Assembly: GCF_951230165.1 (NCBI RefSeq)
Contig: NZ_CATNVB010000027.1
Span: 1-33,051, forward strand
DNA length: 33,051 bases
Direction: 5' to 3'
Source: Lentilactobacillus sp. Marseille-Q4993
Lineage (GTDB): Bacteria; Bacillota; Bacilli; Lactobacillales; Lactobacillaceae
Under the pieces are notes generated by a model. The model was given only the letters and a program-made list of their open reading frames with translations. It was not told where the DNA came from and searched no databases. The first letter of the stretch is position 1, and every line of letters starts with the position of its first letter. The translations under genes were made by a program, and so were the position numbers. This document shows, one piece after another, positions 1 through 6,823 of the stretch.

Positions 1-118
1 CATCAATGATAAAGAAATTCAGGGCTATGCCACTAAGTTGAACAAGCGTCCTCGTAAATGTCTAGGCTGGAAAACACCATATGAGTCATTCTTTAACGTT
101 GCGTTGCACTTAATTTGA
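1..118 (+). CDS. IS30-family transposase, C-terminal end (partial)
   Basis: The open frame enters from the left edge (first full codon at base 2) and stops with TGA at 116-118, giving 38 residues. The motifs RPRKCLGWKTPYE and a final ALHLI are typical of the C-terminus of IS30-family (DDE) transposases, which cut and join insertion-sequence ends. The catalytic core lies outside the window, so whether the element is intact cannot be judged. The stop codon lies within or against what looks like the terminal inverted repeat, as is usual in this family. Confidence 0.8.
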   Translation, partial: INDKEIQGYATKLNKRPRKCLGWKTPYESFFNVALHLI

Positions 119-130
119 CAATTCAAGGTC
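1..130 (+). mobile_element. Right end of an IS30-type insertion sequence
   Basis: The transposase C-terminus is followed at once by the sequence ACTTAATTTGACAATTCAAG (about 109-128), which resembles the terminal repeats of IS30-type elements in lactobacilli. The left end is outside the window, so the repeat pair and target duplication cannot be checked and the exact border is approximate. Confidence 0.6.
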
Positions 131-137
131 ATAATGT

Positions 138-166
138 TTGAAACATGAAGCGAAAATTAGTATATT
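138..166 (+). promoter_or_regulatory. Promoter downstream of the insertion sequence
   Basis: A -35 box TTGAAA (138-143) and a -10 box TATATT (161-166) are separated by 17 bases. Transcription would start near 173. It would drive the possible small RNA that ends at the terminator at 357-392. Confidence 0.5.
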
Positions 167-172
167 ATAGGT

Positions 173-392
173 GAAAGGTGAATGACTAATCACCTGTATG
201 GCAAACGAGGGAGAAGATGTAGATACGTTCATCACCGAGTCAACGTGCTTGGATCCGCGTAGTTTGTTAGTAACCACAGAGATTTTATAGAACGAATAAC
301 AAAAAGCGACCCAATAGGGTCAATGATTGGTCAGTACCTTTCATGCTAAGTTTGACAAAGCTCTTCGTCGTGAGACGAGGAGCTTTTGTTTT
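173..392 (+). ncRNA. Possible small structured RNA, unknown family
   Basis: The stretch between a well-placed promoter (138-166) and a strong rho-independent terminator (357-392) holds no convincing open frame. Local hairpins are visible: GGTGA/TCACC near 177-195 and GACCC/GGGTC with an AATA loop near 308-321. I do not recognise the family. It could be a trans-acting small RNA or the 5' leader of the downstream transcript. It shows no T-box, SAM, yybP or c-di-AMP signature that I could identify. Confidence 0.4.
357..392 (+). terminator. Rho-independent terminator of the possible small RNA
   Basis: A 13-bp stem (357-369 paired with 374-386, one G-U pair) with loop GTGA is followed by TTTTGTTTT. 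It separates the upstream transcript from the leader-peptide promoter at 454-482. Confidence 0.85.
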
Positions 393-453
393 ACTGCTTA
401 TATCTGGCTCTTTAAGTCTAATTACTGGTGGGATTAGTTCTAAAAGTTTCTAA

Positions 454-482
454 TTGACAAATCACCACCACTCCATTAGTAT
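454..482 (+). promoter_or_regulatory. Promoter of the aromatic leader-peptide/attenuator transcript
   Basis: A consensus -35 box TTGACA (454-459) and a -10 box TAGTAT (477-482) are exactly 17 bases apart, so transcription should start near 489-490. This leaves a leader of about 230 nt before the membrane protein gene at 718. Confidence 0.75.
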
Positions 483-514
483 TAGTCTCAACATATTCTA
501 AGGAGTTTTTAATT

Positions 515-580
515 ATGAAATTAATCGCAAAAACTCAATTGAATACCCGCAACTTTTGGTTCTGGTTTTTTGACAACTGA
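515..580 (+). CDS. 21-residue leader peptide with Phe/Trp run
   Basis: ATG at 515 is preceded by an excellent ribosome binding site AAGGAG (500-505, 9-base spacing) and the frame ends with TGA at 578-580. Residues 13-21 read NFWFWFFDN, so codons 14-19 are six consecutive Phe/Trp codons (four Phe, two Trp). The short length, the starvation-sensing codon run and the mutually exclusive stems just downstream match the leader peptides of ribosome-mediated attenuators such as E. coli trpL and pheL. The peptide itself probably has no function beyond being translated. The downstream gene is a PTS_EIIC_2-family membrane protein, not a biosynthetic gene. I do not recognise a published name for it. Confidence 0.75.
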   Translation: MKLIAKTQLNTRNFWFWFFDN

Positions 581-693
581 TCTGTCAATGCCAGAACGTT
601 TTCGCATGAACCTGGCCGCGCAGATCAGTAATCGACTGCGCGGGTGATAATACCTACCCATCCTCGCAGTCTCACTGGCTTCGGGGCTTTTTT
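576..693 (+). promoter_or_regulatory. Attenuator-like set of competing RNA stems
   Basis: Four segments pair in a chain. Segment 1 (576-584) pairs over 9 bp with segment 2 (621-629). Segment 2' (616-623) pairs over 8 bp with segment 3 (636-643). Segment 3' (634-640) pairs over 7 bp with segment 4 (665-671), helped by GGGT/ACCC inside (642-645/656-659) and CAGT/ACTG outside (626-629/674-677). A fifth, weaker hairpin, 668-673 with 683-688 (two G-U pairs), sits flush against the T-run 688-693. Segment 1 overlaps the stop codon of the Phe/Trp leader peptide. Stem 3:4 ends about ten bases before the T-run, so either 3:4 or 4:5 may be the terminator and the sign of control is uncertain. Confidence 0.7.
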
Positions 694-717
694 ATTACTA
701 AAAATGAGGTGAAGAGA

Positions 718-1767
718 ATGGATAGAATTAGACTAGATAAGAGGATTGTATTAAACACGTTGAATGGGTTATCGATGGGGATCATTATTGCTTTGATTCC
801 CAGTGCATTACTGAATGAGTTGGTCAAGGTGTTAATGCCTTCATACCCGCAACTTTCGGTGGTGTTAACGATGACTAACCTCGCGATGGTAACCTTGCCT
901 GCAGTTAGTGCTTTGTGTGTGGGAATGCTGGGCAAGTTTTCTCCAATTCAAACTGGAGCTTTAGTTTTAGCATCTGTGATGGGAGCTGGCAACTTTAAAA
1001 TGGTAGGGGATCACTTCGTGGCTGCCGGTACAGGAGATGTTATCAACATTGCCCTTACGATTATGGTGGGTTATGTTTTAATTGCGGTTCTTGGCCAAAA
1101 ATTAAAAGCGTACACCATCCTACTTGTCCCAGCGATCGTAATGTTGGTTGCTGGTGGAATTGGGATGATGACGCTTAAACCAGTTGCTAGTTTTACTAAA
1201 ATATTAGGAATTGGGATCAATCAACTAACTGAGCTCCAACCGCTATTGATGGGAACATTGCTTGGTATTGTGTTTGCGTTGTTGATTGTTTCACCAGTTT
1301 CATCGGTTGGAATTGCTACGGCAATCGGTTTGACGGGCGTTGCTGCTGGGGCTGCTAACTTAGGAATCGTGGCAGCAGCGTTCTCGCTTGCTATTTATGG
1401 CTGGAAAGCTAACACCGTTGGCACTTCATTAGCTCATTTCCTCGGCTCACCTAAAATGCAAATGGCAAACCTAATGGCGAACCCCAAATTACTATTGCCA
1501 GTGATGATAAACGCTGGAATAATGGGATTCTTGGCATCGTTATTTGGAATTACGGGAACTCCAAGCAGTGCTGGCTTTGGCTTTGCGGGACTGATTGGGC
1601 CGATTGCTGCGGTAAATGGGATGGAAGAAGTGACGGTTGTTGGTTTGCTATTAATTGTTACTTTGTTTGTCATCGTCCCAGTGATTCTTGGCTTAGTATC
1701 AAATGCTCTTTTCAACCGGCAAATGAGCTATTTCCAAGCCAAGGATTTTGAACTAGATTACCGTTAG
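718..1767 (+). CDS. PTS_EIIC_2-family integral membrane protein
   Basis: The 349-residue, very hydrophobic protein has about eight to ten membrane segments and repeated Gly/Ala-rich stretches (for example the MGAGNFK and AGFGFAGLIGPIAAVNG regions). It resembles the PTS_EIIC_2 group of stand-alone permease-like proteins (Pfam PF13303 from memory). No IIA or IIB domain is present or nearby, so sugar phosphorylation is not implied and the substrate is unknown. I choose ATG 718 because AGGTGA (707-712) lies five bases upstream; an in-frame GTG at 709 has no ribosome binding site. The gene follows a Phe/Trp leader peptide and attenuator, which points to control by aromatic amino acid supply and perhaps to transport of such a compound (inference). 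Its stop overlaps by four bases the stop of the convergent histidine kinase gene. Confidence 0.8.
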   Translation: MDRIRLDKRIVLNTLNGLSMGIIIALIPSALLNELVKVLMPSYPQLSVVLTMTNLAMVTLPAVSALCVGMLGKFSPIQTGALVLASVMGAGNFKMVGDHFVAAGTGDVINIALTIMVGYVLIAVLGQKLKAYTILLVPAIVMLVAGGIGMMTLKPVASFTKILGIGINQLTELQPLLMGTLLGIVFALLIVSPVSSVGIATAIGLTGVAAGAANLGIVAAAFSLAIYGWKANTVGTSLAHFLGSPKMQMANLMANPKLLLPVMINAGIMGFLASLFGITGTPSSAGFGFAGLIGPIAAVNGMEEVTVVGLLLIVTLFVIVPVILGLVSNALFNRQMSYFQAKDFELDYR

Positions 1768-2798
1768 TCTTTTGGCAAACTGATTTTAAAAGTACTGCCG
1801 ACACCGAGAGTGCTGGAAACACTCAGCTTTCCACCAAGTCGTTCGATAAGATCCTTGGCAATGTAGAGGCCAAGACCGTGCCCACCAGTTGTCATATTTC
1901 TTGATTCTTCGACCCGGTATAGCCGATTAAAGATTTTAGCCTGTTCGGCGTTAGGAATCCCAATGCCCTCGTCAGCAATTTTGATTATGATGTTTCCAGT
2001 TTGGATAGCGCTACTAATGTTGATTGCCGTTCCTGGTTGGGAATACTTAAACGCATTATTTACGAGATTAAAGATTACCCGAGATAACTTATTACCATCG
2101 GTTACCACTTGGTTTGCGTTATCGGCAATGTTAACGCTGATATCCCTGTTCTCACGGTCAATTTGAACCTGGAAACCAGAAAGAACGTTGATAATAAGTT
2201 TGTCTAACAGAATTGGTTCTCGTTTAATTTCGTAATGGTTTTCGTCAAACTTACTTGAACGAATATAATCTAACTCTTCAACCAGTTGATTTAGCCTAGT
2301 GGTCTGGCTGTCAATGGTTTCAAAGTAGTTTTGGTACTGGTCGGGGGAAATGACCCCATCCATAATCGCTTCAATGGTGGCCTTGATTGAAGAAATTGGC
2401 GTTTTGATATCGTGGGATAGTTGCGCAATCATCATGTCCTTTTCGCGCTCACTATCCTTTAGTTTAGAAAATGTTTGATCCAGACTAACCGTCATTTGAT
2501 TAAAGTCATTGGCAAGTTCCTTAAACTCAGATGGGCTTTTGACCCCGGTAATGGGATTGAACTTGTTCTCAGCAATGTTTTTACTCAGAGCTTTGAACTT
2601 ATCCAATGAGCTGAATGTTCTGTGAAGGAGCAACATTGCCACGATGATTCCAATAATACTGGCTGCCACCGTGATTTCGATAATTATGGTGGCACTTTTA
2701 TTATCGATCACCATTTTGTTGACTGCCCAAATAACGGCTGTAATGGTGATTCCAATTGAAATTAGGTAGCTGAGGATGACTAGATATCTTAGTTTCAT
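1764..2798 (-). CDS. Sensor histidine kinase
   Basis: The 344-residue membrane kinase would autophosphorylate and pass phosphate to the adjacent regulator. Two membrane helices (about residues 5-27 and 36-58) enclose an outside loop of only about eight residues, the layout of intramembrane-sensing kinases. A HAMP-like linker (about 60-115) follows. Then come the H box SHDIKTPISS with His129, the N box NLVNNAFKYS, and the G boxes DEGIGIP and GGHGLGLYIAKDL of the ATPase domain. Its ATG overlaps the stop of the regulator gene by four bases, so the two are translationally coupled. With no extracellular sensor domain, the signal may be membrane stress or a partner membrane protein; the substrate-like signal is unknown. 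Confidence 0.93.
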   Translation of the reverse strand: MKLRYLVILSYLISIGITITAVIWAVNKMVIDNKSATIIIEITVAASIIGIIVAMLLLHRTFSSLDKFKALSKNIAENKFNPITGVKSPSEFKELANDFNQMTVSLDQTFSKLKDSEREKDMMIAQLSHDIKTPISSIKATIEAIMDGVISPDQYQNYFETIDSQTTRLNQLVEELDYIRSSKFDENHYEIKREPILLDKLIINVLSGFQVQIDRENRDISVNIADNANQVVTDGNKLSRVIFNLVNNAFKYSQPGTAINISSAIQTGNIIIKIADEGIGIPNAEQAKIFNRLYRVEESRNMTTGGHGLGLYIAKDLIERLGGKLSVSSTLGVGSTFKISLPKD

Positions 2799-3496
2799 TG
2801 CGGTTCCTCCAGTTTATACCCCACACTCCAGACGGTCTTTAGGACTGGGGTCTTGTCAGTTCCCACTTTGGTAAGCTGGTTTCGAATATCGTGCACATGA
2901 ACGTTCAGGGTATTGGCATCGTCAACAAAGTCTTCTTGCCAAACTAGGTCATAGAGTTCGGACTTCGAAAAAACTCGTTTTGGGTTTTGAGCTAAAACCC
3001 ACAGCAAGTCGAATTCCTTGGCAGTTAGAGTTAGTGACTGGTTATTGATGGATGCCTCCCTAGCGTCGTGGTCAACAACAAGGTCGCCAATCGAAATCTG
3101 GTTTGCGTTATTGGTTTCCTTTCCACCATTGACCCGTTTCAAAATGTTGGTGATTCTTAAAACTAGTTCGCGGGGACTAAATGGTTTGGTAATATAGTCA
3201 TCTGCCCCGAGGGTTAGCGAGTAAATTTTATCCTGATCCGATGTTTTTGCCGTGAAGAACAGGAATGGTTGGTCAGGATTTTTATCGATTACTTCGTTAA
3301 TGAAATCGTAGCCGTCTAGTTCGGGCATCATGATGTCAGTTGCGATTAGGTCGACTGAATGGTTTTCCAACCAATCAAGGGCTTCAATTCCGTTGGTCGA
3401 AGTTTGGACGTCATAGCCAGCTCTAGTTAGGTACTTTGCGTTAATATCAGTGATTGATGGTTCATCGTCTACCAAGAGAATTGTTTGGCTCATCAT
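2795..3496 (-). CDS. OmpR/PhoB-family response regulator
   Basis: The 233-residue regulator has a receiver domain with acidic pocket D10/D11, phosphoacceptor D54 (in ATDIMMPELDG), T82 and K104 (in ITKPF), followed by a winged-helix DNA-binding domain from about residue 133 to the end (SLTLTAKEFDLLWVLAQN, NVHVHDIRNQL, TVWSVGYKL). ATG 3496 follows AGGAGG by six bases; ATG 3493 is an alternative. It forms an operon with the histidine kinase. The ribosome binding site directly follows the U-run of the upstream gene's terminator, leaving no room for a separate promoter, so expression probably depends on read-through from the secreted WxL-like gene. Phased repeats in that gene's promoter are candidate binding sites for this regulator. 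Confidence 0.95.
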   Translation of the reverse strand: MMSQTILLVDDEPSITDINAKYLTRAGYDVQTSTNGIEALDWLENHSVDLIATDIMMPELDGYDFINEVIDKNPDQPFLFFTAKTSDQDKIYSLTLGADDYITKPFSPRELVLRITNILKRVNGGKETNNANQISIGDLVVDHDAREASINNQSLTLTAKEFDLLWVLAQNPKRVFSKSELYDLVWQEDFVDDANTLNVHVHDIRNQLTKVGTDKTPVLKTVWSVGYKLEEPQ

Positions 3497-3508
3497 TGAG
3501 CACCTCCT

Positions 3509-3559
3509 AAAAAAACAAGCGAAGTTATACTTTTAAAATAAGTATATCTTCGCTTGTTT
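3509..3559 (-). terminator. Terminator between the WxL-like gene and the regulator gene
   Basis: A near-perfect 20-bp inverted repeat (3513-3532 with 3540-3559, one mismatch, 7-base loop) is followed on the minus strand by seven T residues (3515-3509). The regulator's AGGAGG begins immediately after the T-run. The element can both end the WxL-like transcript and meter read-through into the two-component operon. Confidence 0.85.
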
Positions 3560-3579
3560 AAATTCAAAGAATTTTGGCT

Positions 3580-4500
3580 TTAGCTTAAGTCGCTAGGAGT
3601 TCTCATTGCGTTGGCATTGGCTTTTGAGGCACTTGCGTTGGCATTGTTAGCGAGGGTAAATACCAAGTTGGCTTGGTAGGTACCAGCCTTGACGTTCTTA
3701 GCCTTGGCGAAGAGAAGTTTAACGTCTTTCTTTGAGATTTTGACCATTGCTTCGCCCTTTGCACCAGCTTTGCCAGTTAGGATTGCTTTAGCTTTACCAG
3801 TGCTTGAGTATAATTTGGCACTAGTTCCCATGGCATCCTTAGCTCCCCTAGTATTGATCGATAATCTGGCTTTTGAAAGGGTCTTACCCATCGAGTTCTT
3901 GAACGATGAGAGGGAGGCAAATAGCTTGTAGCCATTGTTGGTGTCCATTCGGTTAGCGTTGACTTTGATTGCGCCCATTGAGTTACCGTCATACGCCATC
4001 TTGCCAGCACTTGCTCCTTTATTTACCGTATAGCCCATCAAACTAGCTGTCTGGTTCATCTTTGCTAGTTTCATTTTGCTTAACCCAGTAAAGCTTAAGT
4101 TAGGAACAGCGTCCAAACGAGGACCAACCCCTGGTTGCTTTCTTGTCGTGGTATTAGTCTTGATAGTTTTGATTTTATAGGTTTTGCCCTTTTTTGTATC
4201 GGAAACCTTAACTTGGATGGTTGAGATTGCGGCTGCGGCACTCTTACCATTCCGGGGGCCGAGGTACTTAGTTCCACCTGAGTAGTAACCTGCTCCGCTC
4301 ATTCCGTCGGCGATGTTGTATCCCTTATTTGAGGTGTAAGTAACTGATCCCATTGGGTCGAGTTCGTTGTGAGCGATGCCCTTGTATGTTGGAAATGAAG
4401 CAGCTGCCTTAGCGGTTTGGTTTCCCCCGGCAATACTTAGTCCAACTAATCCAGAAACTGAAGCTGCCCCAACCAATAATACTTTCTTTAAGTTCTTCAT
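3580..4500 (-). CDS. Secreted WxL-like cell-surface protein
   Basis: The 306-residue protein starts with a Sec signal peptide (basic MKNLKKVLL, hydrophobic core, cleavage near TAKAA-A at about residue 34). There is no LPxTG motif. The C-terminal half (GYKLFASLSSF, LSKARLSINTRG, KAKNVKAGTYQANLVFTLAN) has the spacing and ending of WxL domains, which bind peptidoglycan non-covalently, but the defining Trp-x-Leu is replaced by YKLFASL. This makes it a degenerate or divergent WxL member. The mature protein is rich in Lys, Asn and Ala. ATG 4500 has a strong AGGAGGA upstream. The promoter carries 11-bp-phased repeats fitting control by the neighbouring OmpR-type regulator. Function beyond surface attachment is not known. 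Confidence 0.65.
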   Translation of the reverse strand: MKNLKKVLLVGAASVSGLVGLSIAGGNQTAKAAASFPTYKGIAHNELDPMGSVTYTSNKGYNIADGMSGAGYYSGGTKYLGPRNGKSAAAAISTIQVKVSDTKKGKTYKIKTIKTNTTTRKQPGVGPRLDAVPNLSFTGLSKMKLAKMNQTASLMGYTVNKGASAGKMAYDGNSMGAIKVNANRMDTNNGYKLFASLSSFKNSMGKTLSKARLSINTRGAKDAMGTSAKLYSSTGKAKAILTGKAGAKGEAMVKISKKDVKLLFAKAKNVKAGTYQANLVFTLANNANASASKANANAMRTPSDLS

Positions 4501-4545
4501 GATGATTCCTCCTAGAATGTTTTCTTTTTTTACTACGCTGAAAGA

Positions 4546-4598
4546 ATAACACTAGGAGTTTAACTAACTTGCTGGAATTTCTTAACTATCCCTTAACT
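4546..4598 (-). promoter_or_regulatory. Promoter with phased response-regulator repeats
   Basis: Read on the plus strand, CTTAACT occurs at 4581-4587 and 4592-4598 (11-bp period), and TTTAACT at 4559-4565, exactly two further periods away. Direct repeats at 11-bp spacing are the usual operator form of OmpR/PhoB-family regulators. On the minus strand a -10-like TGTTAT (4551-4546) lies 17 bases from a poor -35 (CAGCAA, 4574-4569). The repeats lie upstream of and around this weak -35, as in activator-dependent promoters. Confidence 0.55.
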
Positions 4599-4657
4599 GA
4601 TAATTATGAATTTATGATATTGATGAAAGAGTTGATGTATCAGTGGTTGAAGTAAAT

Positions 4658-4700
4658 AAAAAATCCTTAATCGATTCGTTTCTGAATGATTAAGGATTTT
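4658..4700 (-). terminator. Terminator of the QueT-family gene
   Basis: A perfect 13-bp inverted repeat (4660-4672 with 4688-4700) is followed on the minus strand by TTTTTTATTT. It lies just after the stop of the transporter gene. Confidence 0.85.
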
Positions 4701-4703
4701 ATC

Positions 4704-5222
4704 TTACTTCGTTAGGTCAATTGAAAGGTTAATAAAGTAAATTACGATAGCACCAAGCGCCATTGATCCAAATTCGCTGATTGCTAGGGATGCATAGCTA
4801 GCCCAGAAGGTTGGCCAAAATGCACCACTTCCAATGAAGGCAAGTTCGAACGCAATGATGAACATGAAGAACGTTCCAATCAGAACTGATAAAACTAGTT
4901 TGGCTGGAACCGAACTGATGTGTTTGGTAACTAAGTTAATCGTCAGCAACGCAATGAAAGTTTCAAAGGTTCCGATGAGCATGTCGATTGGGCCATTAGG
5001 TGAGGTCATGTTGGAGATGAAACAACCAAGAGTAATCGCCACAACATAGCGCTTATTAAACGGAGCAAGGTTATTAAGTCCCTCCGAAAGCCGGAATTGA
5101 ATGGGACCATAACTAAAGGGTGCCAAGACCATCGTCATTACGATGTAGAGTGCAGCAACAACGGCAGCCTTAACTAAATCAAGTAGGCTATCGATGCCAA
5201 ATAAAGTCGTCTTAGAATTCAT
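4704..5222 (-). CDS. queT: QueT-family transporter (queuosine precursor ECF S component)
   Basis: The 172-residue protein has about five membrane helices. Motifs AALYIVMTMVLAPFSYGPIQFRLSEGLN, FISNMTSPNGPIDML-like (NGPIDMLIGT) and GSMALGA match the QueT family, substrate-binding subunits of energy-coupling-factor transporters thought to import queuine or preQ1-like precursors. It would need the shared EcfAA'T module, which is not in this window. The start is ATG 5222 with AAGGAAGG upstream. It lies 75 bases downstream of the purine permease gene on the same strand, so both may be co-transcribed. I looked for a preQ1 riboswitch in the gap and did not see one. Confidence 0.85.
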   Translation of the reverse strand: MNSKTTLFGIDSLLDLVKAAVVAALYIVMTMVLAPFSYGPIQFRLSEGLNNLAPFNKRYVVAITLGCFISNMTSPNGPIDMLIGTFETFIALLTINLVTKHISSVPAKLVLSVLIGTFFMFIIAFELAFIGSGAFWPTFWASYASLAISEFGSMALGAIVIYFINLSIDLTK

Positions 5223-5297
5223 AAAAATTCCTTCCTTTAAGATATTCAGTTTTAAACAACCATATAACCTTACCCCAAAATTAGCGATGGGTCAAAG

Positions 5298-6605
5298 TTA
5301 CTTTGCCTCTAGGATCCAGAGGAAGATAACGAAGATAACTGCTAGGGCGTACATCATTGGGCCAACTTCTTTACCTCGTTTGGCAGCGATCATTGTGATT
5401 GGGTAAGTAATAAAGCCAAGAGCGATACCATCGGCGATACTGTATGTGAACGGCATACCAACCAATGTGATAAAGGCTGGCGCAGCAATTTCAAACTGTT
5501 CCCAGTGAACGTTTTTAAGTGATTGAGCCATCAAAACACCGACAATAATCAGTGCAGGGGCGGTAACTTGGCTGGTAATTACAGTCAACATTGGTGAGAA
5601 GAAAGCCCCGATTACGAAGAGAATCCCGACAATGATGGTAGTAAAACCAGTCCGGCCACCAATAGCGATACCGGCTGATGATTCAACGAAAGCCCCCATT
5701 GGTGATGTACCAAGAATTGAACCGACCATCATTGTTGAAGAGTCAGCTACAAGTGCTTTACCAATGTTAGGGATTTTATTGTTTTTGATAAAGCCGGCTT
5801 GTTCAGCTAGACCAACTAAAGTTCCTGCGGTATCAAAGAAGGTAACTAACAGGAAGGTTAGGACAACAACAATTAACTGAATTGAGTTGATGTCTGGAAC
5901 ATGGGCGATTGCAACCCCGAAGGTTGACTTGATGCTAGGCATTGCTGAAACGATTTGGTGAGGAACTGGAATCAATCCAGTAAATAAACCAAGAAGTGAG
6001 TTTAAAACCATTCCGATGAAAATAGCACCAGGGACTCTCATACTCATTAATACTAAGGTTACAAGCAGACCAAACACAGTTAGCCATGTAGTACCCGTAA
6101 AGGCGCCAAGACCCACAAGTGAGTCCTTATTGCTGACGATGATGCCACCTTCTGATAAACCGATTAGGGCAATGAATAGACCGATACCACCACCGATTGC
6201 TGACTTGAGATCAGCTGGAATGGCATCGATGATTCTCTCTCGAACCTTAGTTGCAGTTAGGATCACGAAAATGAATGAAGCAAGGAACACGCCGGCAAGG
6301 GCAGTTTCCCAAGGAACCTTCATTCCAATACATACTGAGTAAGCAAAGAATGCGTTTTGGCCTAAACTGGCAGAAATCGCAATTGGGTAGTTAGCTAAAA
6401 CGCCCATTACAAAACAACCAAAGGCTGATGCGAGGGCGGTCGCAGTGAACACGGCCCCCTTATCGATTCCTGAAGCGCCTAAAATATTAGGATTAACAAA
6501 TAGAATATATACCATTGATACAAAGGTAGTGATTCCCGCTAGGGTTTCCGTTTTGAAGTTGGTTCCCCGTTCCTCAAAACCGAAAAATTTACTGATTGAA
6601 TTCAC
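5298..6605 (-). CDS. NCS2-family hypoxanthine/guanine permease
   Basis: The 435-residue membrane permease of the AzgA/PbuG-PbuO branch of NCS2 imports hypoxanthine, guanine or adenine with protons. Diagnostic stretches are FFGFEERGTNFKTE-type N-terminus, AGITTFVSMVYILFVNP, SASLGQNAFFAY, FFDTAGTLVGLAEQAG and SPMGAFVESSAGIAIGGRTG. The length is normal for the family. The start is a GTG at 6605, supported by AAGGAG eight bases upstream; the next Met is about 30 residues in and would cut the first helix. A TATAAT (minus strand, 6698-6693) could be the -10 box, with a weak -35. No purine riboswitch was recognised in the leader. The exact purine cannot be chosen from sequence. Confidence 0.92.
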   Translation of the reverse strand: MNSISKFFGFEERGTNFKTETLAGITTFVSMVYILFVNPNILGASGIDKGAVFTATALASAFGCFVMGVLANYPIAISASLGQNAFFAYSVCIGMKVPWETALAGVFLASFIFVILTATKVRERIIDAIPADLKSAIGGGIGLFIALIGLSEGGIIVSNKDSLVGLGAFTGTTWLTVFGLLVTLVLMSMRVPGAIFIGMVLNSLLGLFTGLIPVPHQIVSAMPSIKSTFGVAIAHVPDINSIQLIVVVLTFLLVTFFDTAGTLVGLAEQAGFIKNNKIPNIGKALVADSSTMMVGSILGTSPMGAFVESSAGIAIGGRTGFTTIIVGILFVIGAFFSPMLTVITSQVTAPALIIVGVLMAQSLKNVHWEQFEIAAPAFITLVGMPFTYSIADGIALGFITYPITMIAAKRGKEVGPMMYALAVIFVIFLWILEAK

Positions 6606-6823
6606 AATAACAGCTCCTTAATAATAGTTCGGAAATAATAAAAAAATACCGTGATAATACTAACATTTTAAAGTTAATTATTCAATACACGAATTATATA
6701 TAAGCAGCAAGGGATTTCGTTAACTAATTTGAATCCGTTTTCTTCAATTGAAATTCACTTTTTGAAATTACGGCGGTTTATGGTTAAACTTAATGTATAG
6801 TAAGATATATAAAGGAAAGTTTA

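Noticed and set aside
543-856. ATACCCGCAACTTT repeated at 543 and 843, exactly 300 bases apart
   Set aside because: Only 14 bases, in different coding contexts, with no matching flanks; most likely coincidence.
3777-4277. Alternative minus-strand frames inside the WxL-like gene
   Set aside because: They overlap a gene with signal peptide, good ribosome binding site and terminator, and show no domain of their own.
5223-5297. preQ1 riboswitch before the QueT-family gene
   Set aside because: The 75-base gap lacks the paired C-rich loop and A-rich tail of preQ1-I and the stems of preQ1-II that I could recognise.
6606-6823. Purine riboswitch before the NCS2 permease
   Set aside because: No paired P2/P3 hairpins with the conserved loop and core bases were visible on the minus strand.
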